From Sulfurospirillum sp964441765 (GTDB lineage: Bacteria; Campylobacterota; Campylobacteria; Campylobacterales; Sulfurospirillaceae): a stretch of DNA of 19,550 nucleotides. The notes below the pieces were generated by a model. The model was not told the origin of the DNA and did no database searches. It saw nothing but the letters and a program-made list of their open reading frames with translations. The stretch covers positions 1-19,550 of the forward strand of contig CAYTVI010000038.1 in assembly GCA_964441765.1 (NCBI GenBank), read 5' to 3'. The translations under genes were made by a program, and so were the position numbers. Shown in pieces: positions 14,109-19,550 of this stretch. Numbering within the stretch: the stretch's first letter is position 1; each line of letters starts with the position of its first letter.

Positions 14109-14794
14109 AGGTAACTCTGTGTTTTTGAGTTCTCAAAAATCGCTTGCACATAAGGCGTAAAGCTTTTACCTTCCATTACAAAAAGTGGAGGATGTACTTT
14201 TGTGAGCGTTTTTGAGTTTTTACGTGCACGTATCATCACTAAAGAGGCTTCATTGCCCTCTTTGGTATGGACAAAACGTATATCTTCTACTTTTAGTCCC
14301 TCATGGTGTAAACAAACCATTAGGGTGTCGATTTGCTTGGCGTCATAGCAAAAGATAAAATAGCCTTTGTTAGAGAGTGATTTTGTCACTTTTTTAGCAA
14401 AAGCATCAAAAGGCAAGTGTGAGCTATGACGGCTTACATTGAGATGTTCATCTTCGCTTTGCACAACGCCTGAGTGGTAAAAAGGTGGATTTGAAACGAT
14501 AAAATCAAACTTTTTATCAAACATGCTTTTCAAAAAATCATGACATGTAATCTCTTCTAGTTCTATCTGATTTTCCAAGGCATTGGCTTTTGCAATTTCA
14601 CAATTTTGCGCTTGGATATCTAAAAGACTTACATGTAAAGAGGGAAAATCGCGTTTAAGCAACAATCCTAAAATGCCACAGCCACAGCCCACATCAAGCA
14701 AAGCGCCTTTTGGTGCAAAGCTGCAGATAAAATCATACAGCAACAATGTATCGCTGTTGTAGCGGTAGCCTACCTCTTTTTGAAACAGTTTCAT
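14096..14794 (-). CDS. TrmN6/YfiC-like tRNA adenine N6-methyltransferase
   Basis: A 232-residue class I SAM-dependent methyltransferase. The SAM-binding motif is LLDVGCGCGILGL (32-44), and the catalytic motif of N6-adenine methyltransferases is SNPPFY (101-106). The N-terminus FQKEVGYRYNSDTLLL matches the substrate-side motif of the E. coli YfiC (TrmN6) group, which methylates A37 of tRNA-Val; members of this group can also act on other substrates. The gene starts directly after the coiled-coil gene stop (TAG ATG). A second tRNA-modifying gene, mnmH, lies in the same cluster. Confidence 0.82.
   Translation of the reverse strand: MKLFQKEVGYRYNSDTLLLYDFICSFAPKGALLDVGCGCGILGLLLKRDFPSLHVSLLDIQAQNCEIAKANALENQIELEEITCHDFLKSMFDKKFDFIVSNPPFYHSGVVQSEDEHLNVSRHSSHLPFDAFAKKVTKSLSNKGYFIFCYDAKQIDTLMVCLHHEGLKVEDIRFVHTKEGNEASLVMIRARKNSKTLTKVHPPLFVMEGKSFTPYVQAIFENSKTQSYLWQS
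14629..14638. repeat. TTACATGTAA palindrome, copy 8
   Basis: Inside the trmN6-like gene, read as Leu-His-Val-Ser. A near copy, TGACATGTAA, lies 88 bp away at 14541-14550 in the same gene. Confidence 0.9.
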
Positions 14795-17419
14795 CTATTG
14801 GTAAACCTTGATGAGGAAGCCTCGTGCTTTATCTTGCTCGACATTTGAAAGCGCATAACTGATTTTTGCACCCTCTCCTACATAACTTTCCACCAACTCA
14901 CCACCCGCTTTGGCTCTAGCTTTTCCAAGACCGATGTTGGCAAGTCCTGTGATTCTATCGATTTCACTGTCTTCTACACCCACTTTCTTACTTTTAATCA
15001 ATTTAAGCGATGCAAAGCCACCATTATCGACAATAGGAGCTACTTCGTAGAAATAAGAGCTGTCATATTTGGCTAAAAAAGCTTGAACGTTATTTTTACA
15101 TGTAGCACTGATGGCATTGACACCGGTTCCCATATCCGTACACGAGATGCTATCAATGAGCTCAAGTTTTTTGCCTTTAGGAGCGGGAGCTTTAGCAGCC
15201 ACAGGAGCTGTTTTTGGTGTAGCGGTTTCTAAAAGCTTGATTTTTTCCGTGAGTGTTTTGATGGTTTGTTCACTGGAAAGTAGTTTTTTCTCTAAGCTCT
15301 CTTTGCCTTGAGTAAGAGTGGCATCTTTGGCTTTCAGTGCATTTTGAGCCTCTTTGAGTTGGTCTAAGTACTCTAATTCTTTACGTTTTTGTTCTTCTTT
15401 AAGGGCTACGACTTTGGCTTCTTCGCTTAAGCGATTTTTTTCCATCAAGGCAAGTTTGTCTTTAAGCTCCAAGATTTGTTTGTTTGTGCTCTTTGTCGCA
15501 TTTTCATCAGCACTTTTCATTTTTACATGTAAGGATTTGAGCGCTTCCTCTTTTCTAACAACTTCATCACGAGAAGCCAGTAAATCAACCTCTTTATTTT
15601 TAATCTCTTTTTCCAAAGCGCTTATTTTAAGGCTCTCTTCACGTTTAGCAGCGGCAAGGGCTATGTCTTTGGCTCGCACCTGCGCCTCTAAGTTTTGAAG
15701 CTTGCTTAAGTATTCGCCCTCTTTTGCTTTTGCTTCAACGCGAAGTTCATCAAAGGCACTTTTGATCTCTTTGAGTTTTGCTTCAGCACTCTCGGTAACT
15801 TTTTGTTGCTCGATTTTGAGTGTGGTGAGAAGGTTTTTATGTTCATTGAGCTCTTTTTCTTTGGCTTCGTATTTATTCTTAAGCTCGCTGTTCGCACGTG
15901 TAAGTTCAGTTGTGTGGTATTGCATCTTTTTATGGTTTTCTTCGGATGCCGCTTTGTATTCATTTAATTGTTTGTCCAGTTTTGCTAGCATCTCTTGTTT
16001 GGCAAGCTCAAAGGTTGCAATTTTTTCGTTGAAAACTTTGTAGTTTTTGTTATGGATGCGGTCATTTTCATCCACTCTTTTTTTAATTTCTGCTTCAACA
16101 TTGATTTTGTCATTTTGAAGGGCTATGATTTTGTTCTCTAATTCTTTAATCTGCGCCTCTTTTTTCACCACTTCTTCATTTTGTTTAAGAATCGTCGCAT
16201 TGAGACTTTTTTCGAGTATGGCTGCGTTTTCTTCTGCTTTTTTGGTAGCCGCACTAAGCTCTTTATTGAGCTTTTTTTCATCTTCTAAGTAGGTACGAAA
16301 TTTATTAAAATCTTTCTCATTTTCAAGCATAAGTGCGTCAATGTGTTTTTTAGAGCTCGCCAACTCCATCGTTAAGGCTTTGACTTTTTCTTCTTGAATT
16401 GCCACTTTTTTGAGATTTTCCTCTTCTTGAGAAGCCATCTCTTGGCGATTTTTAGCGATGAGTTTTTCGGTATCGCTTTTGAGTTGCTCAATGCTTTGAT
16501 TGTATTTTGCAATTTCCATTTGGTGTTTTTGGTCAACATTCACCAGTGTTTGCGTCTGTTTTGCCATCAACTCATTTTTTTCTTTAATCCCTAAAGCGAT
16601 ATCTTCTTTAAGTTTGGCAATCTCTTCTTGTTTGCGAACAAAAGCACTTTTGGCTGTTTCGTTGTTGGTGTTGATTTGCTCATTTAAAAGAGCGATTTGG
16701 TCATTGAGAAGCTTGATTTTATCTTTATAATCTATCAGCTTACTCTGCTCATCAGCTCGTGCTCTTTGGATCTCTTCGTATTTTTTATTTTCATCTTCAG
16801 CCATTTTCGCTTTAAGTTCTTCGATGGTACTTTTCAGGGTGTTGACTTCAATATTGGCTTTTTGAGCGATAAGGACATTTTCTTTTTGTAGTTCATTGAG
16901 TTTCATCGTCAAATCACTGATGTTTCGATAGTGTTGTTGTTCTGCTTCGTTAATTTTTTCAAGATTTTTATTGAGGAGTTGATTTTTTTCTTCTTCACGC
17001 TCGTTGTGCTGTTCTTCAAGTTTTTTAGCGAGTTCATTTTTCTCGTTGTTGATAAGAAGATTGTCGTGCTGTAAGAAAAGAAGTGTTTTTTGAAGTTTTT
17101 GTATCATTCTTTTCAAATCACGAGGAGTGACTTCAGATTCGGGGATGGGTTTTCCTGTTTCATCAAAAAACTCATCTTCAAGCAAATTTCCCTCTTTGCT
17201 CTGTCCTATGGTTGCTTCTTTATCGATATAGCGTTCTTGAAGGCTGATAGGTAAATCGCTAAATTTGACATCTTCTTTGGGAATGTATTTTTCGCCTAAC
17301 TCATCAAAAGAGACACCACCAAAATTGCCAAAACGGTAAGAAGCAAAGCCTCCTACCATTAAAACAAAAATCAAGACAAGATTCAAAAGACCAGGAGCAC
17401 TAAAGGGATTTTTGAGCAT
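14795..17419 (-). CDS. Giant membrane-anchored coiled-coil protein with small C-terminal domain
   Basis: I do not recognise this 874-residue protein by name. A single N-terminal membrane anchor (about 10-27, LLNLVLIFVLMVGGF) comes first, then a short acidic region. About 625 residues (roughly 105-731) of Glu/Lys/Ala-rich heptad sequence follow, with almost no proline, glycine or cysteine. A Pro/Ala/Lys linker (about 732-750) leads to a compact domain of about 124 residues. That domain has two cysteines (C760, C774) that could form a disulfide, placing it in the periplasm. Its end (LGKARAKAGGELVESY, then ARGFLIKVY) faintly resembles an OmpA-like peptidoglycan-binding domain. Automated labels such as 'chromosome segregation ATPase' would be misleading: there is no Walker motif. 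It lies 13 bp after the FAD reductase gene. Confidence 0.8.
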   Translation of the reverse strand: MLKNPFSAPGLLNLVLIFVLMVGGFASYRFGNFGGVSFDELGEKYIPKEDVKFSDLPISLQERYIDKEATIGQSKEGNLLEDEFFDETGKPIPESEVTPRDLKRMIQKLQKTLLFLQHDNLLINNEKNELAKKLEEQHNEREEEKNQLLNKNLEKINEAEQQHYRNISDLTMKLNELQKENVLIAQKANIEVNTLKSTIEELKAKMAEDENKKYEEIQRARADEQSKLIDYKDKIKLLNDQIALLNEQINTNNETAKSAFVRKQEEIAKLKEDIALGIKEKNELMAKQTQTLVNVDQKHQMEIAKYNQSIEQLKSDTEKLIAKNRQEMASQEEENLKKVAIQEEKVKALTMELASSKKHIDALMLENEKDFNKFRTYLEDEKKLNKELSAATKKAEENAAILEKSLNATILKQNEEVVKKEAQIKELENKIIALQNDKINVEAEIKKRVDENDRIHNKNYKVFNEKIATFELAKQEMLAKLDKQLNEYKAASEENHKKMQYHTTELTRANSELKNKYEAKEKELNEHKNLLTTLKIEQQKVTESAEAKLKEIKSAFDELRVEAKAKEGEYLSKLQNLEAQVRAKDIALAAAKREESLKISALEKEIKNKEVDLLASRDEVVRKEEALKSLHVKMKSADENATKSTNKQILELKDKLALMEKNRLSEEAKVVALKEEQKRKELEYLDQLKEAQNALKAKDATLTQGKESLEKKLLSSEQTIKTLTEKIKLLETATPKTAPVAAKAPAPKGKKLELIDSISCTDMGTGVNAISATCKNNVQAFLAKYDSSYFYEVAPIVDNGGFASLKLIKSKKVGVEDSEIDRITGLANIGLGKARAKAGGELVESYVGEGAKISYALSNVEQDKARGFLIKVYQ
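15523..15532. repeat. TTACATGTAA palindrome, copy 9
   Basis: Inside the coiled-coil gene, read as Leu-His-Val-Lys. The near copy TTACATGTAG at 15096-15105 lies in the part encoding the C-terminal domain, read as Thr-Cys-Lys. Confidence 0.9.
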
Positions 17420-17432
17420 TTAAAAACCTAAA

Positions 17433-18386
17433 CTATTTTGATTTTAAGATATGGGTAATGATATGGTACGCATGATTAAGCGCAATAGCGATAGACCCGC
17501 CACTCTTCACTGCAATGTCACCTGCAAGGTAAAGCCCTTTGGTTTTGGTTTCATAATTCTCATCAAATTCAGGTTTACCCTCAGCATCGATGCTAATACC
17601 GCATTTTTTTAAAAAATCAACAGGGGTTGTTCCGCCAATGGCATACACAACACGGTCATAAATGGTGTAATAGCCATCACTAAAATTGACTTTGACTAGA
17701 CCGTTTTCATTTTCCACAGAGACAATATCCATACCTAAGCGTAAGCGGAGCTTTTCTTGACCGTTGTATTCGTGAATCAATGTTAGGTTGATGTCATTGA
17801 GACGGTTAAAGCTATCACGTCGATAATTAAGAGTGACATTGTTGGTTTTGGAAAGCTCAATGGCATATTCAACCGCAGAATTTCCACCTCCAACAATGAG
17901 GAGTTTTTCACCTTGTGAACATTTATCAAGGTTAAAATTGATACGCTCTTTAAGCGAGATAGGAAGATTATAATCAGGTTTATTGGGTTTTCCCATCGTT
18001 CCAATCGCAACGATAACATTTTTCGCACGATACCCTGCTTTTGAAGTGACGATGTGAAATTCATTGTCTACCTTAGTGATGCTTTCTACTTCACTGTTAA
18101 ACGCTGTATCAATTTCACCACTGTCTAGGAGCGAATCAAAATAATTCAGCGTGCTCTCTTTAGTCCCATCTCTAAAATCAATCGTTCCTGCAAGGGCTAC
18201 TTCTTGACCTTTGTAGTTTTTATCGACGCGTTTGTTGTCTTTATAAAATTTACGAATGGTTTGTGAATGGTTGTCGCCTTTTTCAATCATCAAAATGCTT
18301 TTAAGCCCAAGCACTTTAGCTTCAACCGCAGCACCGATACCGCCTGGTCCTCCGCCAATAATGACAACATCATAAATCTGTATCAT
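17433..18386 (-). CDS. Thioredoxin reductase-fold FAD/NAD(P)H oxidoreductase lacking CxxC
   Basis: A 317-residue two-dinucleotide-domain flavoprotein. The FAD loop is IIGGGPGGIGAA (9-20), the NAD(P)H loop IVGGGNSAVEY (164-173), and the second FAD motif GLYLAGD is near the C-terminus. It is as long as thioredoxin reductase, but the redox CxxC is absent; the only two cysteines are isolated (C156 and one in KKCG). It therefore cannot reduce thioredoxin by the usual route. YpdA-like disulfide reductases and TrxR-type ferredoxin/flavodoxin-NADP reductases share this build, and either role is possible. AAGGAA precedes the ATG. First gene of the long minus-strand cluster. Confidence 0.85.
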   Translation of the reverse strand: MIQIYDVVIIGGGPGGIGAAVEAKVLGLKSILMIEKGDNHSQTIRKFYKDNKRVDKNYKGQEVALAGTIDFRDGTKESTLNYFDSLLDSGEIDTAFNSEVESITKVDNEFHIVTSKAGYRAKNVIVAIGTMGKPNKPDYNLPISLKERINFNLDKCSQGEKLLIVGGGNSAVEYAIELSKTNNVTLNYRRDSFNRLNDINLTLIHEYNGQEKLRLRLGMDIVSVENENGLVKVNFSDGYYTIYDRVVYAIGGTTPVDFLKKCGISIDAEGKPEFDENYETKTKGLYLAGDIAVKSGGSIAIALNHAYHIITHILKSK

Positions 18387-18418
18387 TCTTTATTTCCTTG
18401 CTTCTTATTTTTTCATTT

Positions 18419-18424
18419 ATTATA
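18419..18424 (-). promoter_or_regulatory. -10 box for the long minus-strand gene cluster
   Basis: TATAAT on the minus strand at 18424-18419 would start RNA near 18412, about 25 nt before ATG 18386. It is back to back with the proA promoter about 40 bp away. Confidence 0.5.
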
Positions 18425-18459
18425 CCTTGAACTTACTTATGGCATATTAAATACAAACG

Positions 18460-18468
18460 TGGTAAAAT
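18460..18468 (+). promoter_or_regulatory. Extended -10 promoter for proA
   Basis: TGGTAAAAT (TG at 18460-18461, TAAAAT at 18463-18468) is an extended -10 with one departure from consensus. The start would be near 18475, leaving a leader of about 25 nt before the GTG at 18500. Confidence 0.5.
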
Positions 18469-18499
18469 CGCCCTTCAATTCAATTTTAAGGCAAATGAC

Positions 18500-19550
18500 G
18501 TGAAAGATTTTTTAGATAAAGCTAAAGTAGCAAGTCGCATAATTGCCACGCTTTCTCCTCAAACGAAAATAGATGTTTTACATGCTATGGCACAGTCTTT
18601 AGAGCAAAACAGTGCGCGTATTATTGAAGAAAATCAAAAAGATTTGGAAGAGGCAAAAAAGAATAATCTAAGTTCCGCTTTAGTGGATAGACTGATGCTC
18701 AATCCAAAACGTATTGGCGAGATGGCTAACGCCATTCGTGAGATTGCCGCACTAAAAGAGCCTGTAGGACGTATTTTAGAGGGGTGGGTCGTTCCAAGTG
18801 GGCTTAGAATCGAAAAAGTGAGTATTCCTATTGGTGTGGTGGCAATCATCTATGAGAGTCGCCCTAATGTGACAAGCGATACCGCCGCTCTTTGTTTTAA
18901 AAGTGGCAATGCATGTGTGCTCAAAGGTGGTAAAGAGGCGTTTTACAGTAACGCTATCATCGCAACATTATTGCAAGAGGTGTTAGAAAAAAACCACTTA
19001 CCCAAAGAAATTATCTCTTTATTGCCTGATTATAGCCGTGAAGGTGTGGCAAAACTGATTAAGATGGATAAGCATGTTGATTTGATTATTCCTCGTGGTG
19101 GTGAGGCACTTATTCGCTATGTGAGCGAAAATGCGACCATTCCTGTGGTAAAACACGACAAAGGAGTCTGTCATACGTATGTAGATAAAGAAGCAAACTT
19201 AGAACAAGCCATTGCTATTATCCTCAATGCCAAGTGCCAACGTCCAAGTGCGTGTAATGCTTTGGAAACGCTTTTGGTGCATGAAGCCATTGCAAAGCAT
19301 TTTTTACCTTCTATCAAAGAAGCACTTGATACAACGGGTGCGGTGATAAAAGGGTGTGAGAAGACACAAAACTATTTACATGTAAACTTAGCCACTGAGG
19401 AAGATTATCATACCGAACATCTCTGTAATGCGTTGAATATTAAAATTGTAGCCAATGTAGATGAAGCTTTAATGCATATCGCAACCTTTGGCTCTTCGCA
19501 TTCAGAGGCGATTTTAAGTGAAAATTACTCGACCACAGAGCGCTTTTTAA
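18500..19550 (+). CDS. proA: Gamma-glutamyl phosphate reductase, 3' end missing
   Basis: An open frame of 350 codons that runs off the right edge; full-length ProA is about 415 residues, so some 65 are missing. It reduces gamma-glutamyl phosphate to glutamate semialdehyde in proline synthesis. Visible signatures: PIGVVAIIYESRPNVTSDTA, SGNACVLKGGKEA, the catalytic cysteine C252 in QRPSACNALETLLVHE, and FGSSHSEAIL with STTERFL at the cut end. The start is GTG at 18500 (VKDFLDKAKVASRI). No in-frame ATG lies upstream, and AAGG is placed eight bases before the GTG. A TTTACATGTAAA palindrome at 19375-19386 encodes YLHVN. Confidence 0.95.
   Translation, partial: MKDFLDKAKVASRIIATLSPQTKIDVLHAMAQSLEQNSARIIEENQKDLEEAKKNNLSSALVDRLMLNPKRIGEMANAIREIAALKEPVGRILEGWVVPSGLRIEKVSIPIGVVAIIYESRPNVTSDTAALCFKSGNACVLKGGKEAFYSNAIIATLLQEVLEKNHLPKEIISLLPDYSREGVAKLIKMDKHVDLIIPRGGEALIRYVSENATIPVVKHDKGVCHTYVDKEANLEQAIAIILNAKCQRPSACNALETLLVHEAIAKHFLPSIKEALDTTGAVIKGCEKTQNYLHVNLATEEDYHTEHLCNALNIKIVANVDEALMHIATFGSSHSEAILSENYSTTERFL
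19376..19385. repeat. TTACATGTAA palindrome, copy 10
   Basis: Inside proA, extended to TTTACATGTAAA, read as Leu-His-Val-Asn. Confidence 0.9.

Noticed and set aside
15111..16891. Several plus-strand open frames opposite the coiled-coil gene
   Set aside because: They are antisense shadows of Glu/Lys/Ala-rich coding sequence, giving Ser/Phe/Leu-rich products without start signals.
1..19550. CRISPR arrays, insertion sequences, prophage or integrase genes
   Set aside because: No regularly spaced repeats, terminal inverted repeats, transposase or integrase motifs seen; the dispersed palindromes are too irregularly spaced (about 0.6-4 kb) for an array.

Overview
The window looks like chromosomal DNA from an AT-rich member of the Campylobacterota (Epsilonproteobacteria), most likely Sulfurospirillum or a close relative. 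That placement is an inference. It rests on the sulfur and c-type cytochrome genes, an ATGA-coupled pdxJ-pdxA pair, a nikKMLQO nickel transporter, mnmH/selU, extended -10 promoters (TGN-TATAAT) and very tight gene packing. I see no rRNA, tRNA, insertion sequence or CRISPR array. No gap between genes exceeds about 250 bases.

Layout. (1) 1-1403, minus strand: the first 52 codons of acetolactate synthase (ilvB/ilvI type), a short Ppx/GppA-type phosphatase and a small membrane protein. (2) 1589-4652, plus strand: a three-gene redox operon. It encodes a Tat-exported, SQRDL-like sulfide:quinone reductase flavoprotein, a monohaem cytochrome c lipoprotein, and a cytochrome b561 fused to a dihaem cytochrome c. 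Its promoter carries two strong inverted repeats, and a perfect 16-bp hairpin separates genes 2 and 3. (3) 4636-5010, minus strand: a small protein of unknown function. (4) 5168-6876, plus strand: pdxJ and pdxA of the DXP-dependent vitamin B6 pathway. (5) 6873-10002, minus strand: a complete ECF-type nickel uptake operon nikK-M-L-Q-O; the ATPase ends in a 12-histidine tail, and a NikR-like inverted repeat lies in front of nikK. (6) 10225-18386, minus strand: eight tightly packed genes. In transcription order these are a TrxR-fold FAD reductase, a giant membrane-anchored coiled-coil protein, a TrmN-like tRNA methyltransferase, a YkgJ-type cysteine-cluster protein, a TPR lipoprotein, trpC, a HIT/Ap4A-phosphorylase-like protein and mnmH. 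A GC-rich structured stretch follows mnmH. (7) 18500-19550, plus strand: proA, cut by the window end.

Two things stand out. First, the 10-bp palindrome TTACATGTAA occurs ten times perfectly, plus four copies with one mismatch. Nine of the ten perfect copies lie inside genes, eight of them read as Leu-His-Val. By base composition well under one copy is expected. It behaves like a highly iterated palindrome (compare cyanobacterial HIP1 or DNA uptake signals), and I know of no description of it for this group. Second, the redox operon places an SQRDL-like flavoprotein in the periplasm, next to c-type and b-type haem proteins. This suggests an electron path between the quinone pool and periplasmic sulfide or polysulfide that differs from standard SQR, FccAB or Psr systems.
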